50,928 nt of DNA, from the NCBI GenBank assembly GCA_947450355.1, contig CANFVB010000003.1, positions 1 through 50,928 on the forward strand, written 5' to 3'. The notes beneath the pieces are model-generated. The model was given only the letters and a program-made list of their open reading frames with translations, made no database searches and was not told where the DNA came from. Shown here in pieces: positions 17,928-26,391 of the stretch. Both the position numbers and the translations under genes were made by a program. The stretch is from Bacteroidota bacterium (lineage in GTDB: Bacteria > Bacteroidota > Bacteroidia > Flavobacteriales > Flavobacteriaceae). Numbering within the stretch: the stretch's first letter is position 1; each line of letters begins with the position of its first letter.

Positions 17928-20900
17928 ATGACAAACTTCAATTTCAATAAATGGAATACCATTTTAGGCTGGATCACATTTGCAATAGCATTAACAACCT
18001 ACACGCTCACCGTTGAACCCACCATGAGTTTCTGGGATTGCGGAGAATATATCGCCACAGCTGCAAAATTGGAAGTGGGACATCCGCCGGGAGCTCCTTT
18101 GTTTCAGATGATTGGCGCCTTTTTCGCCATGTTTGCCACCGATGCACAACACGTTGCCGTAATGGTAAATATGATGTCGGTTTTTTCAAGTGCCTTCACA
18201 ATTTTATTCCTGTTTTGGTCGTCAACATTGCTCATTAGAAAGATAGTTTCTTCAATTTCTGAATCAAATTCTGAAAATGAAGCGGTAGAGCCAATTTCAA
18301 AAAATAATGCAATTGTAGTTTTAGGAAGTTCATTTATTGGCGCTTTGGCATATACTTTTTCAGATAGTTTCTGGTTTAATGCCGTTGAAGCGGAAGTTTA
18401 TGCAATGGCAACTTTGTTTATAGCATTGTTGTTTTGGCTTGGTTTACGATGGGAACAAGATATGAATACACCACGAGGAAACAGATGGTTGCTATTGATT
18501 TCATTGGTAATTGGACTTTCTTTCGGTGTTCACTTTATGGCATTATTGACCATTCCTGCGATTGGATTTTTATATTTCTTCAAAAATTATAAAACCGTAA
18601 CTGTTAAAAATTTCATCATTGCCAATGTTGTAGTTGTTGCCGTTTTATTATTTATATTCAAATTATTATTGCCTTTGACAATGGCATTTTTCGGAAAAGC
18701 GGAGATTTTTATGGTCAATGAAATGGGATTACCATTTGATTCTGGGACTATTTTCGTGACATTATTATTGATAAGTTTGTTTTATTTTGGAATTAAATAC
18801 ACAAAATCAAAAGGATATGTTCAGATTAACACTTTAATTCTTTGCATATTATTTATCTTCATTGGGTTTTCAACTTGGATGATGTTGCCCATTCGCGCTA
18901 ATGCAAATACCGTAATTAATGAAAATAAACCATCAGATGCAGCAGAAGTTTTAGCGTATTATAACAGAGAACAATACGGCGTTAATCCTTTGTTTTATGG
19001 GCCTCAATACTCAGATACTTTTGCAGGTTTAGATAAAGAAACCCCTTATTTAGACAAAGCACCCAACTATGAAAGAGATTATAAAACGGGAAAATACATC
19101 ATTACCAATAATTTTAAAAACGCAGAACAAAATAGTGACGACAATCACAAAGCGATTTTACCCCGATTATGGAGCACGGAACACGTAGAAAATTATATGA
19201 ATTTTACGCATCCGTTAGAATTTAAAATCGATCCAAATCATCCGTATGAAGACGAATTAGGTGAATATGGAATCGATGTAAATAAATTAACCGAAGAAGA
19301 AGTTGGAAAAGCAACGGCTCAATTACGAAATGAAGTGGAGAAAACGGTTGCTGAATTTAGAGCAGCTTATGCTTCCAAAAAAATCGATAACGAAGGCTAT
19401 ATTTCATTCTTGAAAAGTTATGGAGATTACCTAATAATTGAAAAACCAACCACAGTTGATAATTTCAGCTTTATGTTTGAATACCAATTTGGATATATGT
19501 ATTGGAGGTATTTAATGTGGAATTTCACGGGTCGTCAAAATGACAATCAAGGAAATTATGACACAATAGATGGAAATTGGTTGAGCGGAATTAATTTTAT
19601 CGACGAAGCACATTTAGGCTCACAAGTAGATTTGCCTTCGGATACATTGAACAATAAAGGTAGAAATGTTTATTATTTCATTCCGTTTTTACTGGGGATT
19701 ATCGGATTATTATACCACGCTAAAAAAGACCAAAAGAGTTTTTATGTACTGTTAGTCTTGTTTTTATTCACGGGATTGGCATTGAAAGTATATCTGAACG
19801 AAAGACCGTTTGAACCTCGTGAAAGAGATTATGCTTTGGTAGGTTCATTTTACGTTTTTGCCATTTGGATTGGAATTGGCGTGTTTGCAATTTATGATTA
19901 TTTGAAGAATTATTTACAACCAAAAATCGCTGGACCTCTTGTTCTTGCTGTAACTTTGATTGGTGCGCCAGCTTTAATGGCAACGCAAAACTGGGATGAT
20001 CACGACCGTTCTGGAAAATATACTGCGATTGCATTGGCAAAAAATTATCTGAATTCTTGCGATAAAAATGCAATTCTATTTACCATTGGTGATAATGATA
20101 CGTTCCCACTTTGGTACGCTCAAGAAATTGAAAATGTGAGAACAGACATCAAAATTGTAAATACGAGTTTGTTTATGACCGATTGGTATATTGATCAAAT
20201 GAAAAGCAAATCGTATAAATCTGATGGTTTGCCAATATCGTTCACACACGATCAATATGTGGGTGATAAATTAGATTATATAGTTTACAATCAATTAACG
20301 GAAGCGCGTTGGGACATTAAAAACTTTATGGAATTTGCTAAAAGCAACGATCCAAAAACAATTGTTGATATGCAAAATGGACAAAAAGTTCATTTTTATC
20401 CAACCAATAAAATCCGACTTCTAATTGATAAAAACAACATCATTAAAAACAAAGTGGTAAATCCAAAATTCTATGATTCCATTGTTCCTTATATTGATAT
20501 TGACATAAAAGGACGAGCAATTTACAAAAACCGTTTGATGATGTTGGATATTGTTGCCAATAACAATTGGAAACGACCAATCTATTTTTCACCTGGAAGC
20601 TTTGGCGATGATGATTATATTTGGATGAAAGATTACCTTCAATTGGATGGAATGGTTTACAAATTAGTGCCTGTGAAAACGCCGTTACCAAAAGATGCGA
20701 GCCAACACGATATGGGTTCCATTGATTCCGATAAAATGTATGATTTGATTATGAAATGGGATTGGGGCAACGGTGATAGTTCAAAAATTTACCACGATCC
20801 TGAAACGCGCAGAAATAGTATTTCCTACAGAACCAACATTTCAAGGTTGATGGAACAGCTGATTAACGAAGGGAAATTTGCGAAAGCAGAAAAAGTAATT

Positions 20901-21239
20901 GATTTGGCAATGACGAAAATGCCTTTGAAATATTACGATTATTATACTATGGTTGAGCCTTTTGCAAGTGGTTATTATGCGATTGGCAAAAAGGAAAAAG
21001 CACGTAAATTGCTTAATGAATTAACGGCAAAATACAAAGAGCAACTGAAATATTACAGCACTTACAAACCATCAGATTTAGGTTCTGTGGCGATGGAAGT
21101 TGTCACTAATATTGAGCGTTACAGAAGTTTATTGGAAGTGATGAAAAATAGTGAAGACGTATCATTTTACAACGAAAACAAAAAAGTTTTCAATATGTAT
21201 AATAAAATGTTTGAGCGATTTGGTCGTGATAATGAATAG
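17928..21239 (+). CDS. DUF2723 / glycosyltransferase family 117 membrane protein
   Basis: Large polytopic membrane protein of 1103 residues. The N-terminal DUF2723 signature TVEPTMSFWDCGEYIATAAK with GHPPGAPLFQMIG is clear, followed by about ten hydrophobic helices, a large soluble insertion (about residues 330-540), more helices to about residue 690, and a soluble C-terminal region that appears helical. DUF2723 proteins are related to TMEM260, a GT-C-fold protein O-mannosyltransferase, so a lipid-linked sugar transferase acting at the outer face of the inner membrane is likely; donor and acceptor here are unknown. The Asp/Glu in WDCGEY are candidate catalytic residues. A TTTCTTTG stretch about 35 bp upstream is one base off the -7 consensus. 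It stands alone between tRNA-Gln and a deacetylase. Confidence 0.85.
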   Translation: MTNFNFNKWNTILGWITFAIALTTYTLTVEPTMSFWDCGEYIATAAKLEVGHPPGAPLFQMIGAFFAMFATDAQHVAVMVNMMSVFSSAFTILFLFWSSTLLIRKIVSSISESNSENEAVEPISKNNAIVVLGSSFIGALAYTFSDSFWFNAVEAEVYAMATLFIALLFWLGLRWEQDMNTPRGNRWLLLISLVIGLSFGVHFMALLTIPAIGFLYFFKNYKTVTVKNFIIANVVVVAVLLFIFKLLLPLTMAFFGKAEIFMVNEMGLPFDSGTIFVTLLLISLFYFGIKYTKSKGYVQINTLILCILFIFIGFSTWMMLPIRANANTVINENKPSDAAEVLAYYNREQYGVNPLFYGPQYSDTFAGLDKETPYLDKAPNYERDYKTGKYIITNNFKNAEQNSDDNHKAILPRLWSTEHVENYMNFTHPLEFKIDPNHPYEDELGEYGIDVNKLTEEEVGKATAQLRNEVEKTVAEFRAAYASKKIDNEGYISFLKSYGDYLIIEKPTTVDNFSFMFEYQFGYMYWRYLMWNFTGRQNDNQGNYDTIDGNWLSGINFIDEAHLGSQVDLPSDTLNNKGRNVYYFIPFLLGIIGLLYHAKKDQKSFYVLLVLFLFTGLALKVYLNERPFEPRERDYALVGSFYVFAIWIGIGVFAIYDYLKNYLQPKIAGPLVLAVTLIGAPALMATQNWDDHDRSGKYTAIALAKNYLNSCDKNAILFTIGDNDTFPLWYAQEIENVRTDIKIVNTSLFMTDWYIDQMKSKSYKSDGLPISFTHDQYVGDKLDYIVYNQLTEARWDIKNFMEFAKSNDPKTIVDMQNGQKVHFYPTNKIRLLIDKNNIIKNKVVNPKFYDSIVPYIDIDIKGRAIYKNRLMMLDIVANNNWKRPIYFSPGSFGDDDYIWMKDYLQLDGMVYKLVPVKTPLPKDASQHDMGSIDSDKMYDLIMKWDWGNGDSSKIYHDPETRRNSISYRTNISRLMEQLINEGKFAKAEKVIDLAMTKMPLKYYDYYTMVEPFASGYYAIGKKEKARKLLNELTAKYKEQLKYYSTYKPSDLGSVAMEVVTNIERYRSLLEVMKNSEDVSFYNENKKVFNMYNKMFERFGRDNE

Positions 21240-21268
21240 AAACTTCGGAATAAAAAATAGAAGAAATT

Positions 21269-21328
21269 AAACACAGATTTCACAGATTTACACAGATTTG
21301 TCTGTGTGAATCTGTGAAATCTGTGTTT
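21269..21328. repeat. 60-nt near-perfect hairpin built from CACAGATTT repeats
   Basis: Arms 21269-21296 and 21301-21328 are 28 nt long and differ at one position (a G-T pair in RNA), around loop TTTG. The left arm consists of CACAGATTT repeated three times with small spacers. It follows the DUF2723 stop by 29 bp and can act as a terminator; the right arm ends in a T run. From memory similar CACAGATT-type intergenic repeats occur in many Flavobacterium genomes. Confidence 0.75.
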
Positions 21329-21377
21329 TTGCTACTTTTACTTCGTGACTGATTTTCTAATATTAAATCCAAATTTT

Positions 21378-22025
21378 ATGAGTTTCTATTGGATAAAAAC
21401 AAATTTCATAGTTAAGAAAGTGTTCTCAAAATACGTTTGGGATGTTCCGAACAATGAAAAAAAAGTATATCTCACTTTTGATGATGGACCAACGCCTGAA
21501 ATCACCGAATGGACTTTATCACAATTAGAAAAATTTGAAGCCAAAGCCACCTTTTTTTGCATTGGTGACAACATAAATAAGTTTCCAGAAATCTTTAATT
21601 CGGTACTTTTAAAAGGACATTCTGTGGGAAATCATACTTTTAATCATTTGAAAGGTTGGGAAATTGCCACTAAAGAATACATTGAAAACGTAGCACTTTG
21701 TCAAGAAGCAATTTTGAAAAATTCTAAAATAGTAAATCTAAAACCTTCAATCTTCAGACCGCCTTACGGAAGAATAAAACGCGACCAAGCGAAAGAATTA
21801 CGCAATTTGGGATATAAAATTATTATGTGGGACATTCTCACTGCCGATTTTGATGCCGAAGTAAATCCAGAACAATGTTTGCAAAATGTATTGCAAAATG
21901 TAACTTCTGGAAGTATTATTGTATTTCACGATAGTAAAAAAGCGTTCCGAAATTTAGAATATGCGTTACCAAAAACGTTAGAATTCTTGAAAGTAAAAGG
22001 ATTTTCCTTTGCTGTTTTGGAATAA
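21378..22025 (+). CDS. Polysaccharide deacetylase family protein (NodB homology domain)
   Basis: Carbohydrate esterase family 4 protein, 215 residues. All core motifs are present: TFDDGPTP (metal-binding Asp and catalytic Asp), GHSVGNHTFNH (metal-binding histidines), RPPYGR, and the terminal IIVFHDS. The family removes acetyl groups from peptidoglycan or other N-acetylated glycans; which glycan is acted on here is unknown. A weakly hydrophobic N-terminus (FYWIKTNFIVKKVF) could be a membrane tether, and no cleavable signal is obvious. The frame extends to an ATG at 21345, but the ATG at 21378 is preferred because family members from memory begin MSFYW. A TACTTTTA sequence just downstream of the hairpin is one base off a -7 element. 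Confidence 0.88.
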   Translation: MSFYWIKTNFIVKKVFSKYVWDVPNNEKKVYLTFDDGPTPEITEWTLSQLEKFEAKATFFCIGDNINKFPEIFNSVLLKGHSVGNHTFNHLKGWEIATKEYIENVALCQEAILKNSKIVNLKPSIFRPPYGRIKRDQAKELRNLGYKIIMWDILTADFDAEVNPEQCLQNVLQNVTSGSIIVFHDSKKAFRNLEYALPKTLEFLKVKGFSFAVLE

Positions 22026-22122
22026 ATCTAAAAAAAAGTAAAAATAATGGGAATTGGAATGAAAAAAGTAGTTATTTTTTCAAATAAAGGGTAAAATAAA
22101 ACTGAAAAAGGAATTTTTGAGC

Positions 22123-22419
22123 CTAAAGTTGCTCTTGAACAAGACCAATAATTGTGTTGGCATCAAGCTCACCAGATTGTCTCCAAACCATTTGACCTTC
22201 TTTGTAAATCATCAAAGTTGGAAGTCCTTTAATTCGTAAAGCATCGGCTAATTCTTGATTTTTATCAACGTCAATTTTTATGACTTTCGCTTTGTCACCA
22301 AGGGCTGCGGCCACATCTCTAATAACAGGATGCATAGAAACCGAAGGCTCGTTCCATTCCGTGTAAAAATCAATTAGCACTGGCAATTGAGTATTTATAA
22401 GTTCTCCAAATTTTGACAT
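22123..22419 (-). CDS. Thioredoxin-fold protein lacking the CXXC active site
   Basis: A 98-residue single thioredoxin domain with the cis-proline segment (KGLPTLMIYKEG, P67) and the beta-strand FYTEW intact. Where thioredoxins have WCGPC this protein has WNEPS (residues 22-26), and there is no cysteine anywhere, so it cannot do dithiol exchange. It starts cytosolic, with no signal peptide. A structural, chaperone-like or protein-interaction role is possible; that is inference. A TATATTTG -7 element lies at 22471-22478. It is next to, and in the same direction as, a metallophosphoesterase 73 bp upstream, probably as a separate transcript. Confidence 0.9.
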   Translation of the reverse strand: MSKFGELINTQLPVLIDFYTEWNEPSVSMHPVIRDVAAALGDKAKVIKIDVDKNQELADALRIKGLPTLMIYKEGQMVWRQSGELDANTIIGLVQEQL

Positions 22420-22492
22420 AAAACCAAAAATTTAATATAATTTAGACTTCTGAATAGAGATAATACGGTACAAATATAAGGAATTTAACAAA

Positions 22493-23728
22493 TTACACTG
22501 TATATTTTCCTTTTTTTAGTTCTATCACAGTAATTTCTGGCATTATTCCAACACGTCCTGGATAAGCGTGAAATCCAAACCCTCTGTTCACATAAACGTA
22601 TCTTCCTTTGTTTTCGTATAAACCAGCCCATTGTTTATAGACATATTGCGCCAAACTCCACTTTATAAATCCTGGAATTTCTATACCAAATTGCATTCCG
22701 TGCGTATGTCCAGATAATGTTAGATGAAAATGTTTGTCGTGATTTTTCACTTCATATTCCCAATGTGACGGGTCGTGACTCATTAAAATCTTGAAATCAT
22801 CCTTAGTCAAATTGGCGGAAGCCAAATTAATATCACCTACTTTTTTGAAATTATTACCCCAATTTTCAACCCCTACAAGGGCAATTTTGTCTTCTCCTTT
22901 TTGGATAAATGTATGCTCGTTTAACAGAAGTTTAAAATCAATTTGTCCGTATAAATCTTTTATAGCTTCAAAATTATCAACTTTTTCTTGTTCCGTTGGC
23001 CAAGTAACATATTCCCCATAATCGTGATTTCCAAGAACGGAATATTTCCCATATTCGTGTTTTTTGATGCGCTTGAAAGTGTCAATCCAAGGGTACATTT
23101 CTTTTGCATCTGTATTTACAATGTCGCCAGTAAACAAAATCATATCTGAATTTTGCTCATTTACCAAATCTATAGCGTAATTAATTTTATCAGGATTATC
23201 AAAACTTCCGCTGTGAACATCTGAGATTTGAGTTATGGTAAAACCGTCAAAAGCATCTGGTAAATCAGGATAAAAAATTTGTTGTTTGATTACTTTATAG
23301 TTGTATTTTCCTTTTGTAACAGCATAAATTAAAGATAAAAAAGGAACTGCTGCCAATCCTAAACCTATCTGACTGACAAATTTTCGTCTTGAAGCAAGAA
23401 AATCAATTTCACTGTTATAATTTGAAAAATAATTCAACGTTCCAGCACCAATTCTGAAAATATCCTCGCCCATTAAAACTAATGTCATTACGATTTTTGG
23501 GATGTAAACCAATAAAAGAAGTCCCATTGTGAACATCGTTTGCTTGGTTTGACCAACGGATCGGTCGAATTGCATAAAGGAATAAACTATAAAAATTAGT
23601 AGAAAAAAACTGATAATTTGGTAGGAAACCAGCATCCATTTCAACTTGAGTAAAGTTCGTAATGCTTGGTAGGCGTAGATGTCGATAATCAATAAAATTA
23701 GACACAATAAAAGTATGCGAAAAACCAT
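22493..23728 (-). CDS. Membrane-anchored metallophosphoesterase
   Basis: Protein of 411 residues. The N-terminal part (about 1-130) holds several hydrophobic helices, then SRRKFVSQIGLGLAAVPFLSLIYAV (about 113-137), another helix. The calcineurin-like phosphoesterase domain has all metal-binding motifs: TQISDVHSG, LFTGDIVN, SVLGNHDYGE, MSHDPSHW and SGHTHGMQFG. Relatives include YkuE/LpxG-like enzymes acting on envelope lipids; the substrate here is not predictable from sequence. The polypeptide ends normally at ELKKGKYTV. No consensus promoter is visible directly upstream. Confidence 0.88.
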   Translation of the reverse strand: MVFRILLLCLILLIIDIYAYQALRTLLKLKWMLVSYQIISFFLLIFIVYSFMQFDRSVGQTKQTMFTMGLLLLVYIPKIVMTLVLMGEDIFRIGAGTLNYFSNYNSEIDFLASRRKFVSQIGLGLAAVPFLSLIYAVTKGKYNYKVIKQQIFYPDLPDAFDGFTITQISDVHSGSFDNPDKINYAIDLVNEQNSDMILFTGDIVNTDAKEMYPWIDTFKRIKKHEYGKYSVLGNHDYGEYVTWPTEQEKVDNFEAIKDLYGQIDFKLLLNEHTFIQKGEDKIALVGVENWGNNFKKVGDINLASANLTKDDFKILMSHDPSHWEYEVKNHDKHFHLTLSGHTHGMQFGIEIPGFIKWSLAQYVYKQWAGLYENKGRYVYVNRGFGFHAYPGRVGIMPEITVIELKKGKYTV

Positions 23729-23839
23729 TTAAATAAAATTTTAGACAAAATAACAACTAAATTAGGAAAAAGATACTGCTGTTAAATAAAAATTAACTCA
23801 AATTGTAGCCGAAGCCTTATAATACAAATAGATACCACA

Positions 23840-23873
23840 AAAAAAGCTGATAAATTTCTTTACCAGCTTTTTT
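23840..23873 (-). terminator. Rho-independent terminator of the Lys/Ala-rich protein gene
   Basis: Arms 23840-23854 and 23859-23873 pair over 15 positions with one mismatch (core AAAAAAGCTG / CAGCTTTTTT), loop TTTC. It is located 47 bp downstream of the stop at 23920 on the minus strand, with T-tracts both ways. Confidence 0.8.
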
Positions 23874-23919
23874 AATAATTAACGTTTTATTTGAGTAAAC
23901 TCAGCAAAAAAGTTTTTAA

Positions 23920-24117
23920 TTATTTTTTTGCTTTTGGAGCTTCAACTTTAGTTGCTTCAGCTTTTGGAGCATCAGCTTTTTTCTCAGCTTTCTCTTTTTT
24001 AGCGTGTTTAGCCGCTTTTACTTCTTTAGCAGGAGCAGTTTTAGCTGGTTCAGTTTGAGCATTTACCATTACAGTTGTTCCTAAAAGAACGGCAACTAAC
24101 ATGATTACTTTTTTCAT
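23920..24117 (-). CDS. Small secreted Lys/Ala/Glu/Pro-rich low-complexity protein
   Basis: A 65-residue precursor with a clear signal peptide (MKKVIMLVAVLLGTTVMVNA, cut before Q21). The mature chain is about 45 residues made almost only of K, A, E, P, T and V, with repeats of the type KAE/APK; it has no aromatic residues and no cysteine. It is strongly basic and presumably disordered, in the periplasm or outside. No function is assigned. The ATG at 24117 is chosen because a TACATTTG -7 element (24160-24167) overlaps the upstream in-frame start at 24162. It lies 108 bp downstream of the histidine kinase on the same strand and has its own promoter and terminator, so it may be a target of that system; that is inference. 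Confidence 0.75.
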   Translation of the reverse strand: MKKVIMLVAVLLGTTVMVNAQTEPAKTAPAKEVKAAKHAKKEKAEKKADAPKAEATKVEAPKAKK

Positions 24118-24159
24118 AATGTAAGATTTAATAATTAATAATTTGATTATTTTATGATA

Positions 24160-24167
24160 CAAATGTA
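24160..24167 (-). promoter_or_regulatory. -7 element for the Lys/Ala-rich protein gene
   Basis: TACATTTG on the minus strand, 42 bp upstream of the ATG at 24117. It overlaps a more upstream in-frame ATG at 24162 and so argues against that start. No -33 TTG at normal spacing, which would fit an activator-dependent promoter. Confidence 0.5.
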
Positions 24168-24225
24168 GGCTCGTAAAATGAAGTTTAAATGAAGATTTGC
24201 CCTTGAAAAGAAGTTTAACTTTTGT

Positions 24226-25557
24226 TTATGATTTTGCCTTTTTTGGGAAAATTAATTGAAATGTAGTTTCCTCGTTTGGTATTGAATTTACCTCAATTTT
24301 AATGTGATGAAAATGCGCAATACTATCGGCTATAGCCAAACCAAGTCCGTGTCCCTCTTGTGCCGAATTGATTTGTGCAAATCGGTTGAATATTTTACTA
24401 ATTTGCTTTTCATTCATCCCAATTCCTGTGTCAGAAATGGATAGAATGTAATTCTCATTTAAAAATGCATCGCTTATTTTTATGCTTCCTTGGTTTTTAT
24501 TGTATTTGATTGCATTGACAATTAAATTAAATAAAAGGATATGAATTAAGGTTTTGTTGCCTAAAAATTCAAAATTAGATTCAAGATTCATTGAAAAAGT
24601 CAACTCATTTTCTTCGATTCTGTCTTTTAAATCATCCTTTAAATCAAATAGTAATTCCTTCAGATTTATGGTTTCATTGGCAACATATTGATGGTTTTCA
24701 ATTCTTGAAATGAGCAGCAAATTATTGATAATTTTCTTCAACATATCTAATGTTTTCAACGAACCAGCAATTTTATCAATTGCATCATCGTCTAAAGAAT
24801 TGTTTTGAAGTAGGTTTTCAAATTTGTTTTTCAAAATGGCGATTGGCGTCAATAATTCGTGAGAAACATTGGCAATAAACTGCTTTTCTTTTTTGAAAAG
24901 TTCACTAATTCTGTACATCATTTGATTCAAAACCGAATCCAATTCTTGAAAATCGGTCGAATGTGTTTTTATTGGTGTATGATCAAAAATATCGGGTTCA
25001 TTAACTCTTCTAATTTTGGTGTCAATAATTTTATAAAATGGTTTTAAAAGGTATTCAATGAAAAAAGTATCCATCAAAAAAGTAACAACCAAGATGATGA
25101 AAAGCACAATTAGAATGAAAAATCGAATAGTAAAAGTAAGGTCTTTAATTTCGCTTAAGCTACTTCCGATTTCTAATCGGTACGCCATTTTTTCATAAAT
25201 AAAATCATATTGCAAAATTCTATAATCATTTTCTTCCCCTTCAATTATGCGGGGTTCGGTAATGAAAATGGTTTTATTTGGGGCAAATTGTTTTGGCAAT
25301 CGTGACAATTGTAGAAATTCACTGTGCAAAGTTGAAAAACTGGCATACGTTTCAGTTTTGTCATTTCTTTCAATAAAATCATTGATTTCTTCTTTGTCTA
25401 AATGGCTAATGAATTTTTGCTTTTTTTCTATTAAATCTTTATTGGCATTGTGATAAATTACTTTTTCAACTAGTATTGGAAGTGTAAACCATAAAACCAA
25501 AATCACGATTAATCGGGTAAGTGCATTAAATATAGCAAGTTGAAGTTTTATTTTCAC
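24226..25557 (-). CDS. Two-component sensor histidine kinase
   Basis: Inner-membrane sensor of 443 residues. Helix 1 lies at about 13-33, a periplasmic region of about 110 residues follows, then helix 2 at about 143-165 and a short linker. The dimerisation/phosphoacceptor segment FIANVSHELLTPIAILKN has the phosphorylated histidine at about H233. The ATPase domain shows the N-box LIVNAIKYNKNQGSI, then DTGIGMNEKQISKIFNRF and GHGLGLAIADSIA. It follows the response regulator by 10 bp and is co-transcribed with it. The periplasmic domain has no recognisable ligand-binding motif, so the signal is unknown. Confidence 0.93.
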   Translation of the reverse strand: MKIKLQLAIFNALTRLIVILVLWFTLPILVEKVIYHNANKDLIEKKQKFISHLDKEEINDFIERNDKTETYASFSTLHSEFLQLSRLPKQFAPNKTIFITEPRIIEGEENDYRILQYDFIYEKMAYRLEIGSSLSEIKDLTFTIRFFILIVLFIILVVTFLMDTFFIEYLLKPFYKIIDTKIRRVNEPDIFDHTPIKTHSTDFQELDSVLNQMMYRISELFKKEKQFIANVSHELLTPIAILKNKFENLLQNNSLDDDAIDKIAGSLKTLDMLKKIINNLLLISRIENHQYVANETINLKELLFDLKDDLKDRIEENELTFSMNLESNFEFLGNKTLIHILLFNLIVNAIKYNKNQGSIKISDAFLNENYILSISDTGIGMNEKQISKIFNRFAQINSAQEGHGLGLAIADSIAHFHHIKIEVNSIPNEETTFQLIFPKKAKS

Positions 25558-25567
25558 AATAAATGAT

Positions 25568-26242
25568 TTAAACGTTAATTCTATAACCTACATTTCTAAC
25601 TGTTTCAAACCATTCCAAAGAAGTATGTTTGTCTAATTTTTTTCTAAGATTTCGAACGTGAACATCAATAAAATTGGAATCAGAATTGACTTCAAGAATG
25701 TCGCCCCAAATATGTTCTGTTAATTGTAATCTTGTAATTACTCGGTTTTTATTCAAAACTAAATATTGAAAAACATCAAATTCTTTCTTGGTCAATTTAA
25801 TTTGAATGTCATTAAAACTCACTTTGTAATCCTGCATTTGCAAAACAAATCCGTGAATTTTTAACTCATTAATGGTAAAACCGCTCATTCTTCGGATAAT
25901 TGCAAACAAGCGAGCGCCCAATTCTGTTAATGCGAACGGCTTTGTCAGATAATCATCGGCGCCAAGTTGCAATCCGTTTATTCTATCGTCCAATTCGCCA
26001 CGAGCAGTCAAAATTATAACTGCAATATTAGATTCTGTTTTTCTAATAGTTTTCAAAATATCAAAACCACTTCCGTCGGGCAAACCCAAATCAAGAAGCA
26101 TTGCATCATAATTATTGACACTAATTTCCTCTAATGCTTCCTCACAATTTTTCGCCCATTTACACAAGTAGCCATTTTTAGAAAGATAATCTAAAACTTC
26201 AATAGCTAATTCCTGGGAATCTTCAACGATGAGAATATTCAT
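25568..26242 (-). CDS. OmpR/PhoB-family response regulator
   Basis: Transcription factor of 224 residues. The receiver domain (1-115) has acidic pocket E7/D8, phosphoacceptor D51 (MLLDLGLPDGSG), T79 and K101 (LTKPF). The winged-helix DNA-binding domain (about 125-224) includes KLTKKEFDVFQYLVLNKNRV and SNFIDVHVRNLRKKLDK. It is the first gene of the pair with the histidine kinase. The pair is divergent from polA. Targets are unknown; the small basic secreted protein just beyond the kinase is one candidate. Confidence 0.94.
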   Translation of the reverse strand: MNILIVEDSQELAIEVLDYLSKNGYLCKWAKNCEEALEEISVNNYDAMLLDLGLPDGSGFDILKTIRKTESNIAVIILTARGELDDRINGLQLGADDYLTKPFALTELGARLFAIIRRMSGFTINELKIHGFVLQMQDYKVSFNDIQIKLTKKEFDVFQYLVLNKNRVITRLQLTEHIWGDILEVNSDSNFIDVHVRNLRKKLDKHTSLEWFETVRNVGYRINV

Positions 26243-26391
26243 ATAAAAATTTGATTTAAACCTTTGTAAAAATATTCATTTATAGAAGCATTGATTTTTA
26301 TTTTGAAATAAATTAATTAAATTTTAACGGTAGAAGTCAACTTTAGAAATCGTTTGTTTATTTTTACAAATTAAATTATACCTTATTATAT

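Noticed and set aside
22791..23021. Plus-strand frame inside the metallophosphoesterase gene
   Set aside because: It overlaps the catalytic GNHD-containing part of the sense gene and has no coding character.
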